Positions 42,490 to 53,200 of a DNA stretch of 64,000 nucleotides are shown here, piece after piece (position 1 is the first letter of the stretch; the number at the start of each line of letters is the position of its first letter). This DNA is from DMER64 sp964600385. GTDB taxonomy: Bacteria; Bacteroidota; Bacteroidia; Bacteroidales; UBA932. The notes under the pieces are model-generated. The model was not told the origin of the DNA, made no database searches, and saw only the letters and a program-made list of their open reading frames with translations. Position numbers and translations under genes: made by a program. The DNA is taken from contig CAZRJC010000005.1 in NCBI GenBank assembly GCA_964600385.1, forward strand, positions 87,278 through 151,277. The letters are read 5' to 3'.

Positions 42490-43545
42490 TTAGTTGATAT
42501 CATATTTGAATCGTATTTCTTTCATGGGGCGGGCGGGATCGTCTGTAATAAAGAATATACTGAACTCATCGAGCGATGATTCTGCCCTGACTTTTCTGCT
42601 TTCTCCCGGATGCAGCACATCTCCTTTTTGAATATTAACCGAGGTTTCCGGGGCTGTTTCTACAGCGCGTATGTGGAGATCTGCGCTGCCTTTGTTCTCA
42701 AGAGTCAGACTTCCTGAAAAATGGCGGCTTATCATGTTTTTTTTCAGAGCAACCAGGGAAGGGGAGAGTATCATGTCCGGAGATACGCGGGCCGATTTGT
42801 CAATATTATCTATGCATATAAAAGAGGTGGACAGTTCAAAAGAACAAGGAACTCCATCAATCCAAAAATCAATCATTCTCTTTTTAACGCCGTAACTATG
42901 AGGTGTATCAGGAATAGAAAAAGTGATTTCTATCAGTGCGGTTTTCCCCGGATCTATTACAGTTGGGTAATGCACAGTCAGAAAAGATGATTTGTCGCGT
43001 GGTTTTACAAGTAATTCCACTTTTTTTGAAGATGTGTTCACAAGTGATACACTCTCAGATACATATCCGCCAAGGGGTATGTATCCGATATTGATCTGGT
43101 CTCTGTCTGCACTTACGTGGTCAGTAATCTTGAAAGGAAATTGCCGGGTATTGTTTTGTCTTTCCGGAATCACGTCTGCAGTCACATTAAGCGATACGAG
43201 CAAGCTCCCCCCGGTAGAATAAATATCTACATACCTTGTTACTTTTCCTGTGGCCCCGGCAGGATTGAATTTGACTATTATTTCACCCGTTTCAATGCTT
43301 TCAAAAGAATCCTGCGTCAACAGGGCACTTACACAGCTGCAACCGGGGGAAACACGTCCGAACTGTACTGTTTTGGAAGATGTATTCACAAAATTGAATG
43401 TGTGGAATACCGAGCCGTCGGACTCCCTGATACTTCCAAAATCCCAGGACAGGTTATCGAAACTGAGCAAAGAATTTACGCTCTGTCCGGAAAGTGGAGG
43501 ACAGAGTATAATACACAAGAGCAGGCAGCAAACGGCTTTATACAC
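42490..43545 (-). CDS. DUF1573 domain protein, secreted
   Basis: This protein of about 351 residues with a signal peptide (VCCLLLCIILCPPLSG) has repeated Ig-like beta-sandwich segments of the DUF1573/ASPM-SPD-2-Hydin kind (TFNFVNTSSKTVQF, PGCSCVSA, GKVTRYVDIYST, SVSLVNTSSKKVELL). The function of the family is unknown. I chose the GTG at 43545 (MYKAVCC). The same frame is open to a GTG at 43656, but that gives an unusual N-terminus. An out-of-frame ATG at 43574, followed by a run of eight A, would give an equally good signal peptide if one A were added. The gene leads the GH3 operon and is divergent from the CE1 genes, so it belongs to the polysaccharide locus by position. Confidence 0.75.
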   Translation of the reverse strand: MYKAVCCLLLCIILCPPLSGQSVNSLLSFDNLSWDFGSIRESDGSVFHTFNFVNTSSKTVQFGRVSPGCSCVSALLTQDSFESIETGEIIVKFNPAGATGKVTRYVDIYSTGGSLLVSLNVTADVIPERQNNTRQFPFKITDHVSADRDQINIGYIPLGGYVSESVSLVNTSSKKVELLVKPRDKSSFLTVHYPTVIDPGKTALIEITFSIPDTPHSYGVKKRMIDFWIDGVPCSFELSTSFICIDNIDKSARVSPDMILSPSLVALKKNMISRHFSGSLTLENKGSADLHIRAVETAPETSVNIQKGDVLHPGESRKVRAESSLDEFSIFFITDDPARPMKEIRFKYDIN

Positions 43546-43645
43546 ATAAACAAACTTAATGTTTTTTTTGCCATAATCAATGATATGAACTTTATTCAGA
43601 AGAAATGGTCCGAAATTGATAAATGTCCTTAATTCAATATTTATA

Positions 43646-43658
43646 ATGTGTAACACAT
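43646..43658. promoter_or_regulatory. 13-bp palindrome in the divergent promoter region
   Basis: ATGTGT-A-ACACAT lies between the DUF1573-GH3 operon and the two CE1 genes, 91 bp before the first esterase start. It could be an operator controlling both directions; the sequence is short, so chance is possible. Confidence 0.3.
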
Positions 43659-43748
43659 GAACTGATTCTTTAATAAAATGGAAGAAAAGGGTAACCGCAT
43701 GGATTTCTGATGTCTTAATTTTACATTAATTATTTTAATACAAGTAAA

Positions 43749-44885
43749 ATGAAACGTAGTCTTTGTACTATTCTAGTTATATTGTTTTCAGTTACTTTCG
43801 CTTTTTCACAGATTTCTTCACGATATAACCTCACAGGAAAAACTTTTCCAAAAGTCAACAATGACAAATCGGTAACATTCACATTTTATGCTCCCACGGC
43901 CAATGCGGTGATGCTTAACCTCGGCCGGGATTATCTGATGAGCAAAGATGAGAACGGCTTATGGAGCGTTACGTCTGAACCGCAGCCCGAAGGTTTTCAC
44001 TATTATTCATTAAAAGTAGGAGAGCTTTCTTTCACAGATCCTTCTGCATATACTTTTTATGGCTGTGGCCGTTATTGCAGTGCCATAGAAGTACCTGAGG
44101 ATGAAAACGCAGGCAGTTGGTATATGCCTAAGAAAAACGTGCCTCACGGTGCTGTGCGGTCTTTAAGATTCTGGTCCCATGTGTGTCAGGAATTCAGGCG
44201 GATGTATGTTTACACACCTGCCGGCTACGAACAGAACACCGGCAAACGTTATCCCGTTCTCTATCTCCAGCATGGTGGCGGTGAAGATGAGAGCGGCTGG
44301 ATTTATCAGGGATTCGCAGACGTCATCATTGACAATCTGATTGCTGAAGGAAAAGCGGAGCCGATGTTTATTGTCATGAATAGCGGTTACGCCAGCCTGC
44401 CGGACAGCGAAGATACATTCTCGGGATTTGAGGGCATGATGACCAGTGAAGTCATACCGCTGGTAGACAGTCGTTATCGTACCATTAACGATCGTAACGG
44501 CAGAGCTGTAGCCGGTCTTTCCTGGGGAGCCAAACAAGCCTATGACCTGGGGCTGGGATACAGGCATCTATTTTCTTACGTGGGCGGTTTCAGCGGAATG
44601 ATTGTAATAGGAGAATTCAATCTGAACGCGCCGGGATTCAAAGACCCTGATAAACTGGTAAAAGCCTATAACGGTGTCTTTAGTGATCCGTCTGAATTCA
44701 ACACAGATTACCATCTCCTTTTCATCAGCACAGGTGAAAGTGAAGGGACACTGTTAAAGGATATGCATGAGATTCTGTCATCTATTGGCATCAAAAGCAC
44801 CTTTTTTGAGTCACCAAACACAGCACATGAATGGCTAACCTGGAGAAGAAGCCTTTATGAATTTGCTCAGAAACTTTTCAAATAA
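43749..44885 (+). CDS. secreted CE1-family esterase with N-terminal CBM48-like domain
   Basis: This 378-residue protein has a signal peptide ending TFAFSQ, an early-set beta-sandwich (residues ~30-115, VTFTFYAPTANAV) like CBM48, and a CE1 alpha/beta-hydrolase domain starting near VYTPAGYEQNTGKRYPVLYL. The nucleophile elbow is GLSWGAKQA (Ser258) rather than the common GLSMGG, and His360 lies in AHEWLTWRRSL. Family members remove ferulate or acetate from xylan. It is one of a tandem pair (15 bp to the next start, same length, same layout) and probably arose by duplication. Confidence 0.88.
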   Translation: MKRSLCTILVILFSVTFAFSQISSRYNLTGKTFPKVNNDKSVTFTFYAPTANAVMLNLGRDYLMSKDENGLWSVTSEPQPEGFHYYSLKVGELSFTDPSAYTFYGCGRYCSAIEVPEDENAGSWYMPKKNVPHGAVRSLRFWSHVCQEFRRMYVYTPAGYEQNTGKRYPVLYLQHGGGEDESGWIYQGFADVIIDNLIAEGKAEPMFIVMNSGYASLPDSEDTFSGFEGMMTSEVIPLVDSRYRTINDRNGRAVAGLSWGAKQAYDLGLGYRHLFSYVGGFSGMIVIGEFNLNAPGFKDPDKLVKAYNGVFSDPSEFNTDYHLLFISTGESEGTLLKDMHEILSSIGIKSTFFESPNTAHEWLTWRRSLYEFAQKLFK

Positions 44886-44900
44886 ACATCAATAAACACA

Positions 44901-46037
44901 ATGAAAAGCACAAGTATTACCGTTTTCCTGTTATTGGCTGTGACTGTGTTATCATCTTGCGGGATGAGAAAACCCTCAACTATATCCCAGCCTTTCAGTG
45001 CCTCAACCAATATTCCCGGTCGGGAATATCCTAAAATAAATCCCGATCTGAGTGTCACCTGCCGGGTTGTTGCTCCCGAAGCCTTTACTGTGGAACTTGA
45101 CCTCTGCAACAAACTATATCCCATGGTTCAGGTAGAAAAAGGCGTTTGGGAAGTGACTTCTGATCCTCAGGTACCCGGATTTCATTACTACTTTATTAAT
45201 GTAGACGGAGTCAGAATATCTGACCCGTCAAGCAGGCTTTTCTATGGATGCGGCCTGATGGCCAGCGGAATAGAAATTCCTGAGGAAGGCGTTGACTTTT
45301 ATCTTCCATCGAATGTTCCTCACGGAGAAGTGCGAATGCAGCGATATTGGTCAGATATTACACAGACATGGAGAATATGTTATGTTTATACTCCTGCTGA
45401 ATATGATTTAAATCCCGATAAACGTTATCCGGTTCTTTACCTTCAGCACGGTGGTGGCGAGGATGAAACAGGCTGGCCGAATCAGGGCAGGATGGACAAT
45501 ATTATGGATAACCTCATTGCCGGCGGTCAGTCCGTTCCCATGATTGTAGTCATGGACAGAGGATATGCCACTCTTGCCAACTCGCAGGACACCGTAACAA
45601 GCCATGACATGTTCGATTTTACGGCATTTGAGTGGGTTGTTGTGCAGGAACTTATTCCTATGATAGACGCCAACTACAGAACCCTTCCCGAGCGTGATTA
45701 CAGAGCTATTGCAGGACTTTCAATGGGCGGATTCCAGAGCTGGAGCATTGGTCTTTCCCATAAGAATCTATTCGCATATATAGGCGGATTCAGCGGATCG
45801 GGCATGGCTGCATCTCCGGAAAACTATCCTTCATCCCTTAATGAACAGATGAAGCTTCTGTATGTAAGTATCGGCACTGCTGAGCCCGAACAAATGTATG
45901 CCGGGGTAAAAGCGTTCCACGATATGCTCGAACAAAACGGAGTAGACCACATTTATTATGAGTCTCAGGGAACTGCTCACGAATGGCTCACTTGGCGCCG
46001 CTCACTCAACCAGTTCGCGGCTTTGTTATTCAAATGA
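44901..46037 (+). CDS. CE1-family esterase lipoprotein with N-terminal CBM48-like domain
   Basis: This 378-residue paralogue of the preceding esterase has a lipoprotein signal (lipobox LSSC, Cys20), an early-set domain, and a CE1 domain with GLSMGGFQS (Ser274) and AHEWLTWRRSL (His360). The lipid anchor suggests it works on the cell surface or in the periplasm attached to a membrane, whereas the first copy has an ordinary signal peptide. It converges with the hybrid sensor gene after 15 bp. Confidence 0.9.
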   Translation: MKSTSITVFLLLAVTVLSSCGMRKPSTISQPFSASTNIPGREYPKINPDLSVTCRVVAPEAFTVELDLCNKLYPMVQVEKGVWEVTSDPQVPGFHYYFINVDGVRISDPSSRLFYGCGLMASGIEIPEEGVDFYLPSNVPHGEVRMQRYWSDITQTWRICYVYTPAEYDLNPDKRYPVLYLQHGGGEDETGWPNQGRMDNIMDNLIAGGQSVPMIVVMDRGYATLANSQDTVTSHDMFDFTAFEWVVVQELIPMIDANYRTLPERDYRAIAGLSMGGFQSWSIGLSHKNLFAYIGGFSGSGMAASPENYPSSLNEQMKLLYVSIGTAEPEQMYAGVKAFHDMLEQNGVDHIYYESQGTAHEWLTWRRSLNQFAALLFK

Positions 46038-46052
46038 AAACCAGGAAGTGTC

Positions 46053-49000
46053 TTATTCTTCAGTCTTCAGATTTTTCACAAAAGCCGAAGGAGAGATATT
46101 GAACTGTTTCTGGAAACTGGTCGTGAAATAGGATGGGGAGGAAAATCCCACCAGATAGGCTACTTCGTTTATCCTGAATTCCTGAGTCGAAAGCATTTCT
46201 GCTGCTTTTTTCAATCTGCAGAGGCGAATATACTCGTTAGTATTTAACCCGGTGTTCGCCTTTATTTTGCGATACAGCGTAGACTTGCTTGTTCCAAGTA
46301 ATGCAGTGAGTGAATCGATGCCCAGGTCCTGCTCTGCCATATGCTTCATGATTGTAGCATGCAGTTTATCCATGAACGCTTTTTCAATATTGTTGAAAGA
46401 AACGCTGTTGAAGTGAGTCAAAGGTGAGTTCGCGAACTGTCTGTATGCAATTTCCTTATTCTTGAAAAGATTCGAAATGTTTGCCAGTAAAAGCTCAATG
46501 GCAAAAGGTTTTTCTATATACCCGTCTGCTCCGACTTCCAGGGTTTCTATGCGTGTTTCCACTCCAACAGCTGCTGTCAGAAGGATAACAGGAATATGGC
46601 TGTACTCTATATTGTTTTTGATGAAGTTACAAAGCTGGCATCCGTCCATAACAGGCATCATAATGTCACTGACTACAAGATCTATCTTCTGTTCTTTGAT
46701 GATGCTCATGCCTTCTTCCCCGTTCGAGGCGGAAAAGACATTATACTCGGATGAAAGCTCTTTGGCCAGGTAGCGTCTCATCTCAGCCGCATCTTCTACA
46801 ATAAGAATGGTATGTCTGCTGCTGTCCGCATCTGCATCGGGGCTTTTTTCTTCTGTATTATTCTTTTCTTCCTGCTGCTGGTCCAACAGAGATGGCTGAT
46901 CGAGAGGCAACGTAAGAACAAATGAGTTGCTGTCTTCTATTTCGGAGTCAAGAACGAGGTTCCCTTTATGAAGATTGGCAAGCATTCTGGCGTAGGGGAG
47001 TCCCAGTCCTGTGCCGCTGCTCCCTTTAAGCTGAGCAGTTACAGTTCGTATCTGGTAAAATGGAGTGAATATTTTCTCTCTTTGATCACCCTCAATGAGT
47101 TCGCCGTTGCTGGTTACACGGATGACAACATTCTGATCGTTTTCGGATATGGAAAGGGTCAACTCTATTCTGTCTTTACAGTATTTGACAGCATTGGAAA
47201 GCAGGTTGCTGACAATCTTTTTTACGATATCCGCAGAGCACATCATCATGACAGGATGGTCCGGAATATTTACAGTATATGAAATATGTTGTTCTTTTGC
47301 TGCTTTGGCAAAGTAATCGCATGTTTTACTTACGATAGAACATATATCTTCGTTCAGGAAATGGACCGTAATCTGGTTCTTCTCCATCTTCCTTATGTCC
47401 AGAAGCTGATTGGTAAGTTCCAAAAGCCTGTTAGTGTTAGACTTAATGGTCATGATATCCTCTTTTGATGCTTCTGTATATTCTTGTTGATTAATAATTT
47501 TCTCAACAGGCATCTTGATGAGTGAAAGAGGAGTGCGTATTTCGTGAGTGATGTTTGTGAAGAAATTGATCTTGGCATCGTAGATCTCTTTCTGTTTCAA
47601 GGCCTCCATCTGTTCAAGCTTGCTGGTCTGCTCGATTTTTTTCTTTTTGAAAGTGAGAATCAGGAAAAAGCCGGCAATAGATGCGAGAGAAAGAAGATAA
47701 ACAATATAGGCGAATACTGATTTATAAAAGGGCGGAACCACAACGATAGTAAGGCTTTTTTGCGATTCAGGTGAATCGCTGCCCATCAGTTTTACATCAA
47801 AGTGGTAACGTCCGGGTTTCATATCTGTGAATACAACCGTGTTATCGGTAGTAACAGTTTGAATGGATTTGTGTTTTCCGTTCGAGAGTATGTATTCGTA
47901 TTGAGGAGCATTTATATGGGAATAACTCAGCGCGGAATAGGTAATTGACAAATAGGCGGCATCGGCTTGTCTGATTCGGATTTTGTCAGACATGATTGCA
48001 GATTTCCCCGGAGTGTTTGCCACGTGATGCGTGCCGTCCATACCTGTATGTATATCCTGGATGTAAAGAGGGGAGGCGAAAGTTTGGTCCTTTAAAGAGT
48101 CGGGATGAAAAGTTATCATGCCATTGGTCGTGCCAAAGCAAATCTGACCCGATGGGAACTTATAGCATGATCCGTAGGAGAATTGGTTGCCGACAATACC
48201 ATTGTTATCCAGAAAGACTTTTATCACGCTTCCTGTCCCGGGATCTACAGTGGCAAGGCCTTTGGTTGTGGATACCCACAGGAATCCTTTCTGGTCCTGG
48301 GTAATCGTACAGGTAATATTGGAAGGAAGACCGTCGTTACGGGTAATATGCGTAAACAAGATACTGTCTTTAAGAGAAGTCCTGCATAATCCTCCGCCTT
48401 CGGTGGCTACCCATAAACGGTGTGATGTATCTTCAAAGAAGTATGTTATATAGTTCGACTCAAGCCCGGAATCGTTATTTCCAGCCTGAATGATATCAAA
48501 ATTCTTCAGGGCGTCTTTACTGAAATAGATGCCTGCACCGTAAGTGCCTACCCAAACTGTGCCGAAACTGTCCTGGTAGAGGGTATGAATAAAACGGTGA
48601 CCGGGACCTTCTACAAATACATAACTGTTTGTAGCCCTGTCATACCGGTACAAGCCCAATGCTGTTCCAATGAGTATGGTATTGTCTTCGGTTTTGAGTA
48701 TACAAACACATTGATTGCAGGGGAGATCGGGATGCCCGATTATCTTTTCGGATTTCAGATCAAAAAAATAGAGTCCTTTATTATAAGAGGCAATCCATAG
48801 CTTGTCTTCTTCCTGTAGCAAACCATGAATATTCAGATTGGATGGAAATCCGTTTTTTTTAGAGTAGCAAATTACACGCTTTTCATCGTAAATTAATTTG
48901 TTGAGATTCCCGTCTTCGGTACCAGCCCATAGATTGCCTTTATTATCAGGAATCAACGGATGAACAAGTTTTCCGTAAAAAGTACCTTCTGTACCTGTAT

Positions 49001-49988
49001 AGAAAATTTGTCCAAAACTGTTTTTCTTGTTATGCCAGAGATTCAGGCCCCCATAGAATGTTCCCAGCCAGACATTTCCCTCATTGTCATGTAACATGCT
49101 TATAACATTAGTGTTGCTTAACGCATAAATTAATGTATCATCAATAAAGGAAACCTCTTTCTTCTGATTATCGTATACGACCAATCCGTCTATCGTGCCA
49201 ATCCAGAACTCAGACTCAGTCCTTGGTAACAAACAATTGATCTTGTGTCCTACCTGAGTCAGATACTCACAGTCTCCACTATGAATATTTACTCTTATCA
49301 GGTCATAGTTGTTGGTTGAGACTAAGAGGTACTTATCGTTAATGGCCTTTATATGGATAGGATAAACTTCGGGATTCTTTTTCCCGTTAATTGTCACGGG
49401 AAATATTTTAAAATCATCGGTATCGGGGTTATAACGACGGATATCTCCCTGATAGGTGGTGAACCAGATATAGCCATCATTGTCTATGCATGAATGCAGT
49501 GCGGTGAAATGTCTTTCTGCTGCATAACGTACATACTCCCCGGATTTTCTATCGAGCTTGAAGACTGTACTGGAGGCAACAAACCAGACGTTGTTGTCCT
49601 TATCTACATTGATATCAAAAAATCTTTGCCCATCGAGTTCTTTTATACGGGTAACCTCGTCTGTAAAGAGATTATAGAACCCGGTTCCGTTGGCCGAGCA
49701 GCACCAGAGCATACCGTCATGGTCTTCACAAAGCGCAAACGTCATTCCGTTAATGCAGCTGTTTAGATTGGGTTCCTCAAGAACTGTAAAATTATTGCCA
49801 TTAAAACGGCAAATTCCGTCCTTCGTACCGAACCAAAGGAATCCGAAATGATCCTGGATAGAGCAGGTTATGGTATTATTTGGCATTCCATCTTCACTCC
49901 GGTAGTGTCTGAAGTAATATTGTTCAATACCAAAAACTTGAATGCATAAGGCAAACAGAAGATATGCCGTCAGAATGAATTGTTTCAT
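46053..49988 (-). CDS. hybrid two-component system sensor/regulator (HTCS)
   Basis: This is a 1311-residue one-protein signalling system. It has a signal peptide; a periplasmic two-propeller sensor made of Reg_prop blades (recurring LWFGT, VWVGTYG, LWVATEGGG) to about residue 680; a Y_Y_Y domain; a membrane helix at ~757-780; a histidine kinase with His815 in THEIRTPLS; an ATPase domain with GLGLPYARML; a receiver with Asp1108 in VVSDIMMPVMDG; and a C-terminal AraC-type helix-turn-helix (~1210-1305). HTCS proteins sense oligosaccharides released from the target glycan and switch on their polysaccharide locus. All phosphorelay residues are present. It lies between the esterase pair and susC and probably regulates both operons. 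Confidence 0.96.
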   Translation of the reverse strand: MKQFILTAYLLFALCIQVFGIEQYYFRHYRSEDGMPNNTITCSIQDHFGFLWFGTKDGICRFNGNNFTVLEEPNLNSCINGMTFALCEDHDGMLWCCSANGTGFYNLFTDEVTRIKELDGQRFFDINVDKDNNVWFVASSTVFKLDRKSGEYVRYAAERHFTALHSCIDNDGYIWFTTYQGDIRRYNPDTDDFKIFPVTINGKKNPEVYPIHIKAINDKYLLVSTNNYDLIRVNIHSGDCEYLTQVGHKINCLLPRTESEFWIGTIDGLVVYDNQKKEVSFIDDTLIYALSNTNVISMLHDNEGNVWLGTFYGGLNLWHNKKNSFGQIFYTGTEGTFYGKLVHPLIPDNKGNLWAGTEDGNLNKLIYDEKRVICYSKKNGFPSNLNIHGLLQEEDKLWIASYNKGLYFFDLKSEKIIGHPDLPCNQCVCILKTEDNTILIGTALGLYRYDRATNSYVFVEGPGHRFIHTLYQDSFGTVWVGTYGAGIYFSKDALKNFDIIQAGNNDSGLESNYITYFFEDTSHRLWVATEGGGLCRTSLKDSILFTHITRNDGLPSNITCTITQDQKGFLWVSTTKGLATVDPGTGSVIKVFLDNNGIVGNQFSYGSCYKFPSGQICFGTTNGMITFHPDSLKDQTFASPLYIQDIHTGMDGTHHVANTPGKSAIMSDKIRIRQADAAYLSITYSALSYSHINAPQYEYILSNGKHKSIQTVTTDNTVVFTDMKPGRYHFDVKLMGSDSPESQKSLTIVVVPPFYKSVFAYIVYLLSLASIAGFFLILTFKKKKIEQTSKLEQMEALKQKEIYDAKINFFTNITHEIRTPLSLIKMPVEKIINQQEYTEASKEDIMTIKSNTNRLLELTNQLLDIRKMEKNQITVHFLNEDICSIVSKTCDYFAKAAKEQHISYTVNIPDHPVMMMCSADIVKKIVSNLLSNAVKYCKDRIELTLSISENDQNVVIRVTSNGELIEGDQREKIFTPFYQIRTVTAQLKGSSGTGLGLPYARMLANLHKGNLVLDSEIEDSNSFVLTLPLDQPSLLDQQQEEKNNTEEKSPDADADSSRHTILIVEDAAEMRRYLAKELSSEYNVFSASNGEEGMSIIKEQKIDLVVSDIMMPVMDGCQLCNFIKNNIEYSHIPVILLTAAVGVETRIETLEVGADGYIEKPFAIELLLANISNLFKNKEIAYRQFANSPLTHFNSVSFNNIEKAFMDKLHATIMKHMAEQDLGIDSLTALLGTSKSTLYRKIKANTGLNTNEYIRLCRLKKAAEMLSTQEFRINEVAYLVGFSSPSYFTTSFQKQFNISPSAFVKNLKTEE

Positions 49989-50233
49989 AAATGAAATGAC
50001 GTATAATTTAATTTCACGAAGATACTTATACTCTTTTTAAGTAATCATTCAAATCCTTTAAATAATGAACCTTATTGGATAAAAATAGACGTTTTTTGTG
50101 CGTTTTGTGCTTTATGAGTGATTAACTAAGTAATATGAATCCAATTTGCAATTTGATTCGTCAATAGATGAATACCTTTAAAATTGAAACTTAATTAACC
50201 TCATCACTATTAATTTAACCTATTATCTAATTT
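49989..50233. promoter_or_regulatory. intergenic region between HTCS and susC
   Basis: This 245-bp AT-rich gap must hold the susC promoter and the HTCS promoter. I see only a weak element, TACCTTTA near 50172, resembling the -7 consensus with its last base changed, with TTTG repeats upstream at non-standard spacing. No clear repeats or hairpins were seen. The susC leader would be about 55 bases. Confidence 0.3.
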
Positions 50234-53200
50234 ATGACAAAGCAATTGTTATATGTCGTCAAGATCGTTATGATTTTTGCCGTTTGCCTGGTGGGTATAG
50301 AATCCTATGCCCAGACCCGTGCAATAAGCGGTAAAGTCAGCGATGCTGCCGGTGTTCCCATTGTTGGAGCATCAGTGATTGTTGTCGGTAATGAACGTAT
50401 TAATACGGTTACCGATCTGGATGGAAAGTTTGCGTTGAATGTTCCAGCACAGGCAAACTTAAACGTAACATTTATCGGTTACAAGTCACAGGTTGTTGCC
50501 GTTGGCAACCAGTCGACTATTGAGATTACCCTCGAGGAGGACACGGCAGTCCTTGAAGAAGTAGTTGTTGTCGGTTACGGTGTTCAGAGAAAAAGTGACG
50601 TTACCGGCGCTGTTTCTTCTGTAAAAGCCGCAGACCTTAATAACCGCTCTACTTCCGATGCAGCAAGCGCATTGCAGGGAAAGGCAGCAGGTGTTCAGAT
50701 TCTGAACTATTCCGCAGCTCCCGGATCGGGCTCACAAATTCGTGTTCGCGGTTACTCATCCAACTCTCAGTATGGCCTCGGCCCACTTCTTATTGTTGAT
50801 GGTCTTCAGGTAGATAACATTCAGTACCTCGATCCAAGCATGATTGAATCCATGGAAGTCCTCAAGGATGCTGCCTCGGCAGCCATTTATGGTGCCCAGG
50901 CCGGTAACGGTGTCGTATTGATTACCACCAAGACCGGAAGCAAAGAAAAGGGTAAAGGCAAGGTGTTCTATAACTTCCAGAATGTCTGGAATTCTCTGGG
51001 CAAGGCCTCGGATGTCATGAATGCAGCACAGTACATAGACTACAAGATCGCTCAGGGTGTGCTTTCACAACAACGCCTTAACGATCTTGGTTACACCGGA
51101 ACAGATACCGACTGGTCCGATGCCGTTTTCACCACCAGTTTAACCAAGCGTCATACTGTAGGTGTTGAAGGCGGAAATGACCGCGGTCATTTTTATGTAG
51201 CCTTGAACTATCTCAACGATGACGGTATTGTCCGCGGTGACAAGGACGTATACAATCGTCTCTCAACACAGATCAATGCAGACTATAAGATAAAGGATTG
51301 GTTCACTGTAGGAACAAATGCGTCTATTGAAAAGTGGAAAACCAGATCGGTTAGCCAGCATAATGAGTTTGGTTCGGTTATGATGGGGACACTTACCCAG
51401 GATCCTCTTACTCCTGTGTATTATCCTACCTATAATGACCTTCCTCAGGATATGAAGAATCACTACGACGCCGGCGACCGGATTCTTGGTGACGAAAACG
51501 GTTTTTATGCCGTTTCCAAGATTGTGGAAACAGACTCGGGACACCCCTTCATTCAGAGAGATAAGGAAGATGTAGAAAATCAGGGTATCAATATCCGCGG
51601 TTCTCTCTATGCCAATCTGACTCCTATAAAGGGACTCACCATTACATCCCGTTTTGGATACATGATTAACCAGGGTTATTACAGCCGATATGCAGCTCCT
51701 TATTATGCCAACTCAATGGCATACAGGACAACGTATGAACTCCAGGCTAACGCTACCCAGGGATTTTACTATCAGTGGGAAAACTTTGCCAACTATATGT
51801 TCAGCATAGGTAAGAATACCTTTACAGTCATGGGTGGTATGTCATACATCCAGAATAATACTTTTGCAGTAAATGCAACCGGTAGCGGTCCTGATATTCT
51901 TACAGGTTACGCTCCCAACTTCCGTTATCTGCAATATCTGAACAACAATTCAGACACCGCAAAAAGCGTATCGGGGGCTCCCGGAGTATCTGCCAACATG
52001 GCTTATTTCGGACGTATTCACTGGAACTATGCAGACAGGTACAACATTCTGGTTAACTTCCGTGCCGATGCATTTGACTCATCCAAACTTCCCAAGGATG
52101 CGCGCTGGGGCTATTTCCCTTCAGTATCTGCCGGGTGGACAATCAGCAACGAATCTTTCATGAAATCTGTAAGCAAAGAAGCAATTTCTTTTCTTAAGTT
52201 ACGTGGTTCATGGGGTGTGAACGGTAATATTGCCGTATTGCGTAATTATCCTTATGCCACTACTATTTCCTACAACGCCAACTGGTATCAGTATTTGCCT
52301 GACGCCCCCAACGTTTCTTACGGATCAAGCCCGTCGGGACTTGCCAACCCCAACCTTAAATGGGAGACTTCTGAGCAGTATGACCTGGGTCTTGAAGCCC
52401 GTTTCCTGAACGATCGTCTCTCTTTGGAAGTTGACTATTATGCAAAGACTACCAAAGACCTGCTTGTAAGTATATCTCCTGTTGCCGAGGTAGGTGTGAG
52501 CTCTTCCACAATCAATGCCGGTGAGGTTTTAAATAAAGGCGTTGAATTGGCTCTGGGCTGGAAGGATTCCAAAGGCGATTTCCAGTATTCTATCAATGCG
52601 AACATGGCATACCTTAAAAATGAGGTTACTTACCTGGATCCTACCATATCCAGGATACAAGGTATGGCAGCTGTACAATCAACCGAACTTTCTACTCAGT
52701 TTGAGGTAGGATATCCTATCTGGTATATGAGAGGTTACAAGTACGAAGGAGTTGATGCAGCAACCGGGAAACCTATTCTTGCTGACCTCGACGGTAACGG
52801 GACTATTGACGCCAATGACCAGACGATGGTCGGTTGCGGTATTCCCGATATCACTTTCGGTCTTACCATCAATCTTGCATGGAAGGGTATAGATTTTACC
52901 TTATTCGGGAACGGAACCTATGGCAACGAAATCTTTGCCGTATCTTACCGTGGTGACCGCCCCTTGTATAACTCATTGGAATACTTCCATAAGAATGCAT
53001 GGACAGAATCCAATAAGAATGCCACCATGCCTAGTGCAATCAGCGTTGTTTCCGATGCAAAATTCTGGGGTTCCAGCGCTTCTGTTTTTGACGGATCATA
53101 CTTCAAAATCAAACAGATTCAGTTAGGCTACACACTTCCGAACAAGTGGACTCAAAAGATCTTCATCAGCAACTTGAGAGTCTATGCTTCGTTGGATGAC

